7,647 bases of DNA from a bacterium (lineage in GTDB: Bacteria; Pseudomonadota; Alphaproteobacteria; Caulobacterales; Hyphomonadaceae). The stretch is taken from positions 1 to 7,647 of the forward strand of contig JAVBYB010000443.1 in assembly GCA_030824255.1 (NCBI GenBank), given 5' to 3'. Positions 1 through 6,273 of this stretch are shown here, piece by piece. Both the position numbers and the translations under genes were made by a program. A model generated the notes under the pieces. The model was given only the letters and a program-made list of their open reading frames with translations, made no database searches and had not been told where the DNA came from. How positions within the stretch are numbered: position 1 is the first letter of the stretch; each line of letters opens with the position of its first letter.

Positions 1-1
1 G

Positions 2-412
2 GTGCCGGCACGCCCGACCCCGCCGCCGGCTGGCCCGGCCGCAGGCTCCAAGGCCGATTTCGCCGTCAAGGCGACCGACCGCGTTTACTTCGACTACGAC
101 GCGTACAACCTCGATTCGGAAGACCAGCGCTCGCTGGCGACCCAGATCGCCTGGCTGAAGCAGTTCCCGTCGACGCGCGTTGAAGTCCAGGGTCACGCCG
201 ACGAGCGTGGCACGCGCGACTACAACATCGCCCTCGGCGAGCGCCGCGCCCAGTCCGTGAAATCCTACCTGGTCGCCCAGGGCATCGCGGACGCCCGCAT
301 CCAGACGATCTCGTTCGGCAAGGACAAGCCGCTGGATACCGGTCATGACGAAGCCGCCTGGGCTCGTAACCGCAACAGCTTCACGAACGTGATCGTGGAA
401 GCGATCAGCTAA
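2..412 (+). CDS. pal: Peptidoglycan-associated lipoprotein Pal, C-terminal part (5' truncated by window)
   Basis: Pal is an outer-membrane lipoprotein that holds the outer membrane to peptidoglycan and works with TolB and TolA during envelope constriction. The 136 visible residues hold a Pro/Ala-rich linker (about 1-18) and then a complete OmpA-like peptidoglycan-binding domain. The GHADERGT motif lies at visible residues 64-71, and the family signature N-x2-L-x3-RA-x2-V-x3-L starts at N75. The Asp and Arg of these motifs are the known diaminopimelate-contacting residues in this fold. The signal peptide and lipobox Cys are not present, so the true start is upstream; the GTG at base 2 is only the first in-frame codon of the window. 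The domain ends with NRNSFTN where many Pal proteins have NRRA, a small deviation. The gene is followed by a GC-rich hairpin and then by cpoB, the usual Pal neighbour. Identification is secure. Confidence 0.95.
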   Translation: MPARPTPPPAGPAAGSKADFAVKATDRVYFDYDAYNLDSEDQRSLATQIAWLKQFPSTRVEVQGHADERGTRDYNIALGERRAQSVKSYLVAQGIADARIQTISFGKDKPLDTGHDEAAWARNRNSFTNVIVEAIS

Positions 413-429
413 TCCTATCGAAGAGCAGT

Positions 430-467
430 CCGCCGCCCGGCCGCCTTATTTCCGGCCCGGGCGGCGG
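430..467 (+). terminator. GC-rich hairpin after pal
   Basis: An 11-bp perfect stem (430-440 paired with 457-467, both arms almost pure G/C) encloses a 16-nt loop. It begins 18 nt after the pal stop codon. No U-tract follows the stem, so it is not a classical intrinsic terminator. It may act as a partial terminator, a 3'-end stabiliser for pal mRNA, or a processing boundary that lets pal be expressed more strongly than cpoB. Confidence 0.5.
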
Positions 468-481
468 ATAGCCTTCAGGAC

Positions 482-1426
482 ATGAGACGCACACGTTTTA
501 TGGCCAATTCTGACATGCACCATCAGCGCCCCAGCCACCGCCAGACCCTGGCCCGTGCCCGCGCCATTCCCTTGACATCAAAGGCGTCCCGCCAGTCTTC
601 ATGGGTCCGTCCCGTGATCTGGACGCTGGCCTGCGCCAGCGCTGCGCTGGCGATAGGAATGCTGGCCCCGCGCGCCCATGCCCAGGTGTTCTCCTCGCAG
701 CCTTACGTCGCCGCGCCCGACCCGGCCGTGGAACAGCTGCGCATCCGGCTTGAGGCGCTCGAGGCGGATCTCCGCAAGTCGATCGACCAGACCGAAACGC
801 TCGGCGCACAGCTTGGCGACGCTCGCCGCATCGCCGAACAGGCTGATGCAGGCCGCCGCGCCGCCGAAACTGAAATCCAGACACTGAAGGATCGTGTCGA
901 GACGCTTGAAGACATGATCGGCGCCGGTGGCGCGCCGGGCGATGGCGCCTCCCTCACCTCATCTCCGCCAGGCGCCCCGCGCGCCATCGCAGCAGCGCCC
1001 GCTCCGGCGGCGCCGGCGGTCCAGCTGTCGGCCCTGCCGCAGGACGAAGAGGGCCTGTTCACCGAATCCCACGCCATGCTGATCGGCGGCAATTTCGTGG
1101 GCGCGCAGGAAGCCTTCGGCGCCTACCTGACGAAGTATCCGAAAGGCAAGAAGGCCGCGGATGCACAGTATTACCTCGGCGAATCCCTGCTCTATCAGGA
1201 CAATTACGTCGACGCCGCCGCCGCCTATGGCAAGCTGATCAAGGATCATCCTGGCTCCGGCAATGCGCCGACCGGGCTGGTGAAGCTCGCACGCTCGATG
1301 CGGCTGATGGACAAGAAGACGGAAGCCTGCCGCACGCTGGACCTGATGACCAAGCAGTTCCCAAAGGCTTCGGCCGTGGCCAAGCAGATGGCCGTGCAGG
1401 AGCGGCAATACGCCAAGTGCTCCTGA
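482..1426 (+). CDS. cpoB: Cell division coordinator CpoB / Tol-Pal system protein YbgF
   Basis: CpoB is a periplasmic TPR protein which, in E. coli, links the Tol machine with PBP1B-dependent septal peptidoglycan synthesis. The 314-residue frame shows a hydrophobic export segment (about 44-62) ending in an AHA|Q signal-peptidase I site at 67/68. A heptad-like coiled coil follows (about 83-147), then an Ala/Pro/Gly-rich linker (about 148-182) and a C-terminal TPR region (about 190-312). The TPR region includes YLTKYPKG and YYLGESLLYQDNY, both typical of the YbgF C-terminal domain. It lies directly downstream of pal, as expected. The start is uncertain. ATG 482 has an AGGA only 1 nt before it and gives a roughly 43-residue basic n-region, which is too long for a normal signal peptide. 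In-frame ATG 500, ATG 515 or TTG 572 are alternatives, and TTG 572 would give a conventional signal peptide. Family assignment is firm; the exact start is not. Confidence 0.92.
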   Translation: MRRTRFMANSDMHHQRPSHRQTLARARAIPLTSKASRQSSWVRPVIWTLACASAALAIGMLAPRAHAQVFSSQPYVAAPDPAVEQLRIRLEALEADLRKSIDQTETLGAQLGDARRIAEQADAGRRAAETEIQTLKDRVETLEDMIGAGGAPGDGASLTSSPPGAPRAIAAAPAPAAPAVQLSALPQDEEGLFTESHAMLIGGNFVGAQEAFGAYLTKYPKGKKAADAQYYLGESLLYQDNYVDAAAAYGKLIKDHPGSGNAPTGLVKLARSMRLMDKKTEACRTLDLMTKQFPKASAVAKQMAVQERQYAKCS

Positions 1427-1522
1427 CGCGCTTTTGGCGCGGCAATCTGCATGACAACGATTCCGCAAGACCTGTCGGGGAGGTATTGCGTATCCACTCC
1501 TTCAGTCTCCATGCCTTGAGTC

Positions 1523-1529
1523 GGGGAAG
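1523..1529 (+). promoter_or_regulatory. Ribosome binding site supporting the TTG start at 1536
   Basis: GGGGAAG lies 6 nt before the TTG at 1536. This purine-rich Shine-Dalgarno, together with an ideal signal peptide read from that codon, decides the start; no ATG is available in a suitable position in this frame. Confidence 0.7.
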
Positions 1530-1535
1530 ACAGAC

Positions 1536-2051
1536 TTGCGCCTGATCCGCCGCCTTCCCTCAGCCCTTGTCCTTGCCGCCGGCGTGGCGTGCTTCGCTGC
1601 GCCAGCCCTGGCCCAGCCGCCATCCGCCGAACGCGTACGCGGCGGCATGTTCGATGCGTCCGACCCTGCCGGTATCGCGCGCTTCATGGAGCGCACCGGA
1701 TATCGCGTGGAGCTGCGCGCAGACGCCAAGGGCGATCCGGTGATTGCCGGGCGTTTCACCACGACGTCCGAATACAGCCTCCAGTTCTACGAATGCGAAG
1801 GCGGACAGTTCTGCAACTCGGTGCAGTTCCTGACCCAGACCGCGCGGCCGGCTACGCTGACGCCGGACGTCGCCAATGCCTTCAACGCCCGCTGGCGCTA
1901 TGCCCGCATCGTCTATGATGCGACGCAGGTGAAGATGCTGATGGACATTAACCTCGACGCTGGCGTCACGGCCGACAATCTCGAGGACACGCTCGACATC
2001 TGGCGGCAGCTGGTCGACATCTACGAGCGTGACATCCTCGGCAAGAAATAG
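1536..2051 (+). CDS. Exported YbjN-domain protein
   Basis: This is a 171-residue protein of unknown cellular role. Residues 1-26 form a clear Sec signal peptide (basic RLIRR, hydrophobic core, ALA|Q cleavage site at 26/27). The mature part resembles the YbjN family (PF10722-type): a D-x3-DP-x-G-I start near 40-47, a GDPVI turn near 66-70, a strand reading SLQFYEC, and a C-terminal helix. Only two mature cysteines exist, C87 and C93, close enough to form a disulfide in the periplasm. YbjN proteins adopt a fold like that of type III secretion chaperones and are loosely called sensory-transduction proteins; the biochemical function is unknown. The start is TTG with a good ribosome binding site. 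The gene sits between cpoB and tilS, and its last 23 nt overlap the proposed tilS start, which suggests co-transcription and possibly coupled translation. Domain assignment is from pattern recognition, not a search. Confidence 0.8.
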   Translation: MRLIRRLPSALVLAAGVACFAAPALAQPPSAERVRGGMFDASDPAGIARFMERTGYRVELRADAKGDPVIAGRFTTTSEYSLQFYECEGGQFCNSVQFLTQTARPATLTPDVANAFNARWRYARIVYDATQVKMLMDINLDAGVTADNLEDTLDIWRQLVDIYERDILGKK

Positions 2052-3150
2052 GGCTGCTGCGCCTTCCGCGCTCACCGCGCGGGCGATGGCGGCCTTTGCC
2101 TGTTTCAACAAGACCCCCGGCAATTTTGCCGTCGCTGTTTCCGGCGGCTCTGACTCGATGGCGCTGCTGCTGCTGGCCGCGGACTTCCGCGAGAAAACCG
2201 GCGTGCGCATCGCCGCTGTCAGCGTCGATCACGGCCTGAGGGCGGAAGCGAAGGACGAGTTGCGGTTTGTCGCCCGCGCCTGCGAAACGCTGGCGGTCGA
2301 GCATCATGTGCTGCATTGGCGGCGCCGGCGTGATGAAGAGACCAGCCCACAGGTCGGCCAGGATGAGGCGCGGCACGCGCGTCACGCCCTGCTCGCCGAA
2401 TGGGCCGCCCGTTTCGACCATCGCCACATCGCGCTGGGCCACACGCGCGATGATCGGCTGGAAACCTTCCTGATGCGCGCGCGGCAGGGATCGGGCTGGC
2501 ATGGCCTTGCCGGTCTGCTGCCCGAAAGCGTCTCTCCGGTCTGGCCGGAAGGGCGTGGCCTCGTCCTGTTCCGCCCCCTGCTCGCCTTCGGCCGGGAAGA
2601 GCTGCGGGATGAACTGCGCGCGCGGAATGTCGGCTGGATCGAGGACCCGTCCAACGCGCTTCTGCGATTCGAACGCGTGCGAATGCGACGCCTGCTGAAG
2701 CGGATGGACGCGAAGACCATCGACAAGACAGTGCGCGTGATGAACCGCCTGCTCGCCATGCGCGCCGCCGTGGCGGAGGAAGCCAGCACGCTGATCCGCC
2801 GTCTGCGCCATGACGCAGACGGCGCGGACATCCCCCTGGAAGCGCGCGACCTGGTGGGCGATGAGGCATGGCTTCGCTTTGTCGAGGCCATGGTGATGGG
2901 CGCGGGCGCCGCCCCACACCCGCCGCGCCGCGATGCGCTGGACCGCCTGCTGGCCCGGATCGCAGCGAGCGATCCCCTGCTGGAGCGTGGGGTGACCCTG
3001 GGGGGGGCGAAAATCCGTATCCGGAAGAAGGCTTTCCTGAGCTTCTCCCAGGCCCCGCCGCGACGGGGCCAAATGCCGCCCAAAGCCTCCGATTTTGGGC
3101 GGGCCGGCGCCCTGCTGCATGCGCCCGACCTGACGTCGCTGACTGTCTGA
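2029..3150 (+). CDS. tilS: tRNA(Ile)-lysidine synthetase TilS
   Basis: TilS uses ATP to attach lysine to C34 of the CAU-anticodon tRNA-Ile, converting it to lysidine so that the tRNA reads AUA and is charged with isoleucine. The 373-residue frame carries the N-type ATP-pyrophosphatase P-loop SGGSDS at 38-43, VDHGLR at 66-71, the GHTRDD-x2-ET motif at 137-146 (the family's H-x2-DD-x2-ET element), and the EDPSN motif at 205-209 that is diagnostic of TilS. It is shorter than E. coli TilS (about 430 residues) and I see no obvious full TilS C-terminal domain. The start chosen is GTG 2029, inside the end of the YbjN gene. ATG 2086 is an alternative that would place the P-loop at residue 19; neither has a strong Shine-Dalgarno. 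An eight-G run (3000-3007) and two tandem hairpins lie in its 3' part. tilS directly before ftsH is a conserved arrangement. Confidence 0.95.
   Translation: MTSSARNRAAAPSALTARAMAAFACFNKTPGNFAVAVSGGSDSMALLLLAADFREKTGVRIAAVSVDHGLRAEAKDELRFVARACETLAVEHHVLHWRRRRDEETSPQVGQDEARHARHALLAEWAARFDHRHIALGHTRDDRLETFLMRARQGSGWHGLAGLLPESVSPVWPEGRGLVLFRPLLAFGREELRDELRARNVGWIEDPSNALLRFERVRMRRLLKRMDAKTIDKTVRVMNRLLAMRAAVAEEASTLIRRLRHDADGADIPLEARDLVGDEAWLRFVEAMVMGAGAAPHPPRRDALDRLLARIAASDPLLERGVTLGGAKIRIRKKAFLSFSQAPPRRGQMPPKASDFGRAGALLHAPDLTSLTV
3051..3102 (+). other. Two tandem hairpins inside the tilS 3' end
   Basis: The first hairpin pairs 3051-3057 with 3064-3070 (7 bp, loop of 6). The second pairs 3076-3084 with 3094-3102 (9 bp, loop of 9). 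Both are perfect and only 5 nt apart, within the last 100 nt of tilS. They may simply reflect GC-rich coding sequence, or may form structure in the tilS-ftsH mRNA. No function is claimed. Confidence 0.4.
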
Positions 3151-3265
3151 GGCGAAAAGCCCAGTCAAAAAAGCGAAAATACGCAGGAAAGTGACAGCGG
3201 CTTAACGGATCAGCACTCGTTTTCCGCCATGGTCTCACCTATCTTCCCGGGTTGTATCCCAAAGA

Positions 3266-3269
3266 AAGG
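3266..3269 (+). promoter_or_regulatory. Ribosome binding site of ftsH
   Basis: AAGG within a purine stretch (3261-3269) lies 8 nt before ATG 3278, supporting that start over the nearby in-frame ATG at 3284. Confidence 0.6.
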
Positions 3270-3277
3270 CTGCGCGA

Positions 3278-5188
3278 ATGAATATGCGCAACATGGCGCT
3301 TCTCGGCGTCGTCTTGTTCCTGCTCATAGCCCTTGTGACGGTGATGACCACCTCCTCGGGCACGTCAGGCGCGACTGAGATTACCTATTCCGAGTTCCAG
3401 CAACAGGTGGACGCCGGACGGGTCAAGGAAGCGACCATCAAAGGCAACAAGGTCTCGACCGTCATCGACGGCCAGCGCCAGGTCGCCGTGTTCCGCGAAA
3501 TGGAACTCGACTTTGCCAGCAAGCTGCAGGGCAAGGGCGTCAACGTGAAGGTGGAAGACGCCGAAAGCGGCGGCACCATCCTCGGCTATATCATTTCGGC
3601 TCTGCCCCTCCTCTTCATTGTCGGCCTCTGGTTCTTCCTGATGCGCCAGATGCAGGGCGGCGGCGGACGAGCGATGAGCTTCGGCAAGTCCAAGGCGCGC
3701 CTGCTGACCGAGAAGCATGGCCGCGTGACGTTTGATGACGTCGCGGGCGTGGACGAGGCCAAGGAAGAACTCGAAGAGATCGTCGACTTCCTGAAAGACC
3801 CCTCCAAGTTCCAGCGCCTCGGCGGCAAGATTCCGAAGGGTGCGCTGCTGGTCGGCCCGCCGGGCACGGGTAAAACGCTTATCGCGCGCGCCGTCGCGGG
3901 CGAAGCCAACGTGCCGTTCTTCACCATCTCGGGCTCCGACTTCGTCGAGATGTTCGTGGGCGTCGGCGCGAGCCGCGTGCGCGACATGTTCGAGCAGGCC
4001 AAGAAGAATGCGCCTTGCATCATCTTCATCGACGAGATCGACGCTGTGGGCCGCCATCGTGGCGCGGGCCTCGGCGGCGGCAACGACGAACGCGAACAGA
4101 CGCTCAACCAGCTGCTGGTCGAGATGGACGGCTTCGAGGCCAACGAGGGCATCATCATCATCGCGGCGACTAACCGCCCTGACGTGCTTGACCCTGCGCT
4201 GCTGCGTCCGGGCCGTTTCGACCGTCAGGTGACTGTCGGCAATCCCGACATCGTTGGCCGCGAGAAGATCCTCAAGGTTCACATGCGCAATGTGCCGCTG
4301 TCCAAGGACGTCGAGCCGCGCACCATCGCGCGTGGCACGCCGGGCTTCTCGGGCGCGGACCTCGCCAACCTCGTCAACGAAGCCGCCCTGCTCGCTGCCC
4401 GCCGTGGCAAGCGTTCGGTAGGCATGCGCGAATTCGAGGAAGCCAAGGACAAGGTCATGATGGGCCCCGAAAGGAAGTCCATGGTGATGACGCAGAAGGA
4501 AAAGGAAGCGACGGCCGTCCACGAAGCGGGCCACGCCATCGTCAACATCCTCGTCGCCGGCAACGATCCGCTCCACAAGGTGACCATCATCCCGCGCGGC
4601 CGTGCGCTGGGCGTGACATGGTCGCTGCCGGATGCGGACCGGCTGAGCTACACCAAGATCTGGGCCGAGGCGAAGATCGCCATGGCGTTCGGCGGCCGCG
4701 TCGCCGAGCAGCTGGTCTATGGCGAAGAACACCTCAACACGGGCGCATCCAACGACATCATGCAGGCGACCAACATCGCGCGCAGCATGGTGACCGAATG
4801 GGGCATGAGCGACATCCTCGGCCCGCTGCGCTATTCGCCGAACGAGCAGGAAGTGTTCCTCGGTCACTCCGTGACGCAGCGCCAGAACGTGTCGGGCGAA
4901 ACGGCGAAACTGATCGACCAGGAAGTCCGCCGCATCGTCACCGATGGCGAGAAGCGCGCGCGTCAGGTCCTCACCGACAATCGCCACCTGCTGGACCAGC
5001 TGGCTGCGGCGCTGATGGAATACGAAACGCTGTCGGGCGACGAAGTCTCCGAGCTGTTCAAGGGCAACCGCCCGGATCGCCCGGACGATACGCCTGTCGG
5101 CCCGACCTCGGCCGTTCCGGTCATCAAGAAGAAGCCGAAATCCGATGAGGGCTTTGGCGGCGCGGAACCGGAACCGCAGGCGAGCTGA
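3278..5188 (+). CDS. ftsH: ATP-dependent zinc metalloprotease FtsH
   Basis: FtsH is a hexameric inner-membrane AAA+ protease that extracts and degrades misassembled membrane proteins and regulatory cytosolic proteins. All 636 residues are present. Membrane helix 1 is at about 6-23 and helix 2 at about 102-122, with the periplasmic domain between them. The AAA+ module has Walker A GPPGTGKT at 193-200 (K199), the aromatic pore motif FVG at 226-228, Walker B with D252/E253, and the second region of homology with arginine fingers R313 and R316. The protease domain has the zinc site HEAGH at 415-419, with third ligand D493 in the SNDI motif. The tail after about residue 600 is Pro/Lys-rich and probably disordered. 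Length and motif spacing match the family closely. The 127-nt gap after tilS may hold its own promoter, but I could not identify one with confidence. A strong terminator follows. Confidence 0.98.
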   Translation: MNMRNMALLGVVLFLLIALVTVMTTSSGTSGATEITYSEFQQQVDAGRVKEATIKGNKVSTVIDGQRQVAVFREMELDFASKLQGKGVNVKVEDAESGGTILGYIISALPLLFIVGLWFFLMRQMQGGGGRAMSFGKSKARLLTEKHGRVTFDDVAGVDEAKEELEEIVDFLKDPSKFQRLGGKIPKGALLVGPPGTGKTLIARAVAGEANVPFFTISGSDFVEMFVGVGASRVRDMFEQAKKNAPCIIFIDEIDAVGRHRGAGLGGGNDEREQTLNQLLVEMDGFEANEGIIIIAATNRPDVLDPALLRPGRFDRQVTVGNPDIVGREKILKVHMRNVPLSKDVEPRTIARGTPGFSGADLANLVNEAALLAARRGKRSVGMREFEEAKDKVMMGPERKSMVMTQKEKEATAVHEAGHAIVNILVAGNDPLHKVTIIPRGRALGVTWSLPDADRLSYTKIWAEAKIAMAFGGRVAEQLVYGEEHLNTGASNDIMQATNIARSMVTEWGMSDILGPLRYSPNEQEVFLGHSVTQRQNVSGETAKLIDQEVRRIVTDGEKRARQVLTDNRHLLDQLAAALMEYETLSGDEVSELFKGNRPDRPDDTPVGPTSAVPVIKKKPKSDEGFGGAEPEPQAS

Positions 5189-5215
5189 TCGCTTTACGCG
5201 GATTAAGAAAATGGC

Positions 5216-5252
5216 AACGGCGGCTCCTTCCAGGGGCCGCCGTTTTCCTTTT
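5216..5252 (+). terminator. Rho-independent terminator of ftsH
   Basis: Bases 5216-5228 pair with 5232-5244 in a 13-bp stem with one G-U pair and a 3-nt loop. The right arm runs into a T-rich tract (TTTTCCTTTT, 5243-5252). It begins 27 nt after the ftsH stop codon and separates the upstream cluster from the outer-membrane protein gene. Confidence 0.9.
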
Positions 5253-5330
5253 GGCAATCATCTGTGCACGGACGGGCGCGCGGCATAGGCGGGTTCATTT
5301 ACGTTGAGCTGCTATGCGTGGGGTTCAAAC

Positions 5331-5335
5331 GGAGA
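5331..5335 (+). promoter_or_regulatory. Ribosome binding site deciding the start at 5343
   Basis: GGAGA lies 7 nt before ATG 5343, and the signal peptide begins exactly there. This rules out the longer in-frame start at 5304, whose extra 13 residues would precede the signal peptide. Confidence 0.75.
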
Positions 5336-5342
5336 TTCCCCG

Positions 5343-6179
5343 ATGAAGCGTACGCTGCTCGCTGCCGCCATCTTCACCGCCGCCCTGACGCCTGCCGCCT
5401 TCGCGCAGGACGCGGACTGGACCGGTCTTTATGTTGGCGGACACCTTGGCCACTCGTTCAAGGCGGACGACGAAACCGTCGTGTTCGATACGGACCGCGA
5501 TGGCGTGTTCGACGACACGGTGCTCACCAGCACGGGCGCCAACGCCTTTGCGCCGGGCTTCTGTAACGGCGGCGCCATCGGCGCCACGATCGCCGTGGGT
5601 TGCCGCAAGGGCGATGGCGACATCAACTACTCATTGCGCGTTGGTTATGATCTGCAGTTCGGCAACTGGGTTGTCGGCGCGCTGATCGAGGAAACCGCCG
5701 TGAACATCGGCGATGATGTCACCGCCTTCTCCGCCACCCCCGCCGCCTCCTACACCTTCACCCGCGACCTCCGCACCCTCACCTCCGCCCGCCTCCGCGC
5801 CGGCTACGCCAACGATCGCGGCCTGATGTATGCGGCCGCCGGATGGGCCTGGGGCGACATGGATCAGTCTTTCACGACGACCAACACGGTCAACACGTTC
5901 ACGCCTTCAGGCGACAGCGAGATCGACGGCTATCAACTCGGCGTCGGCTACGAATACCAGCTGGGCGATGTGTGGCTGATCGGCTCGGGCTGGACCGTCG
6001 GTCTGGAATATCTCTGGACGTCGCTCGACGAGGGTGACTATCCCGTGGCTGTGGGCCGCGGCACAGCGCCGGCGAACAACCCGTTCGTGATCATCGATCC
6101 GACAGGCACGGACATGATGCGGACCAAGGACGTGTTCGAGTATTCGACGCTTGGCCTGTCGCTGAACTGGCGCCTGTAG
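5343..6179 (+). CDS. Small outer-membrane beta-barrel protein (Omp25/opacity-like)
   Basis: This is a 278-residue predicted outer-membrane barrel of unknown specific role. Residues 1-21 are a signal peptide (MKRTLL, hydrophobic core, AFA|Q site). The mature start DWTGLYVGGHLGHSF matches the first strand of the Omp25/Omp31-like eight-stranded barrels common in Alphaproteobacteria. Alternating aromatic/hydrophobic strands with Gly-rich turns follow through to the C-terminal strand YSTLGLSLNWRL, which ends in Leu rather than the usual Phe or Trp. The first predicted surface loop holds an acidic D-x-D-x-DG motif (D49, D51, D53, G54) resembling a calcium loop. Two cysteines, C74 and C87, could form a loop disulfide. 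Codons 126-157 all end in C, unlike the rest of the gene. Because a strong terminator lies upstream, it should have its own promoter in about 5253-5330, but I could not pick out a convincing one. Binding or transport function cannot be inferred. Confidence 0.85.
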   Translation: MKRTLLAAAIFTAALTPAAFAQDADWTGLYVGGHLGHSFKADDETVVFDTDRDGVFDDTVLTSTGANAFAPGFCNGGAIGATIAVGCRKGDGDINYSLRVGYDLQFGNWVVGALIEETAVNIGDDVTAFSATPAASYTFTRDLRTLTSARLRAGYANDRGLMYAAAGWAWGDMDQSFTTTNTVNTFTPSGDSEIDGYQLGVGYEYQLGDVWLIGSGWTVGLEYLWTSLDEGDYPVAVGRGTAPANNPFVIIDPTGTDMMRTKDVFEYSTLGLSLNWRL

Positions 6180-6185
6180 ACCAGC

Positions 6186-6202
6186 GGGGCGGCTGACGCC
6201 CC
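6186..6202 (+). terminator. Possible weak terminator after the barrel gene
   Basis: A 6-bp G/C stem (6186-6191 with 6197-6202, loop of 5) lies 6 nt after the stop codon. There is no T-run directly after it, so termination would be weak at best and readthrough into the GGT gene is possible. Confidence 0.3.
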
Positions 6203-6226
6203 CGGGTCTTGCCATCTGCCCGCGAA

Positions 6227-6260
6227 TGGCGGCTTGTTCCGATACCTGAACAGGCTGCCA
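6227..6260 (+). promoter_or_regulatory. Leader hairpin just before the GGT ribosome binding site
   Basis: Bases 6227-6239 pair with 6248-6260 over 13 bp, with two G-U wobbles and an 8-nt loop. The stem ends 3 nt before the GGGGA Shine-Dalgarno at 6264-6268. No T-tract follows, so it is not a standard terminator. It may influence mRNA stability or translation start of the lipoprotein gene. The structure is seen in the sequence; any role is inference. Confidence 0.45.
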
Positions 6261-6263
6261 CGC

Positions 6264-6268
6264 GGGGA
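6264..6268 (+). promoter_or_regulatory. Ribosome binding site supporting the TTG start at 6274
   Basis: GGGGA lies 5 nt before TTG 6274. The only nearby ATG (6284) is in another frame and meets a stop at once. GTG 6286 is in frame but 17 nt from the Shine-Dalgarno and would shorten the signal peptide, so TTG is preferred. Confidence 0.65.
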
Positions 6269-6273
6269 CCCCC

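Noticed and set aside
572..600. Perfect -35-like TTGACA at 572-577 inside cpoB
   Set aside because: No -10-like hexamer appears 16-18 nt downstream, and it lies within the proposed coding region. It is more useful as a candidate TTG start codon.
1427..1441. Small hairpin CGCGC/GCGCG with a TTTTG loop right after the cpoB stop
   Set aside because: The stem is only 5 bp with no T-tract after it, so it is too weak to call as a terminator.
1966..3168. A 400-codon minus-strand frame opposite tilS
   Set aside because: It lies opposite a motif-complete TilS, its product has no recognisable domain, and no ribosome binding site is evident. It is a consequence of GC-rich coding bias.
3141..3172. Bulged hairpin over the tilS stop codon followed by six A
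   Set aside because: The A-run is on the wrong strand for a + strand terminator, and for the - strand the T-run would come before the stem. The pairing is short and bulged.
3201..3232. Heat-shock (RpoH-like) promoter before ftsH: CTTAAC and CCATGG
   Set aside because: The -35 element departs from CTTGAA, and the 20-nt spacing is too long for the usual arrangement. The match is too weak to annotate, although heat-shock control of ftsH would be expected.
3365..5257. A 630-codon open frame on the minus strand covering nearly all of ftsH
   Set aside because: It mirrors the codon bias of ftsH, reads back through the terminator, and gives a low-complexity His/Arg/Asp-rich product with no recognisable domain. 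It is a shadow of a certain gene.
5304..5342. Upstream in-frame start adding 13 residues to the barrel protein
   Set aside because: The added residues precede a complete signal peptide, and the GGAGA ribosome binding site is placed for ATG 5343.
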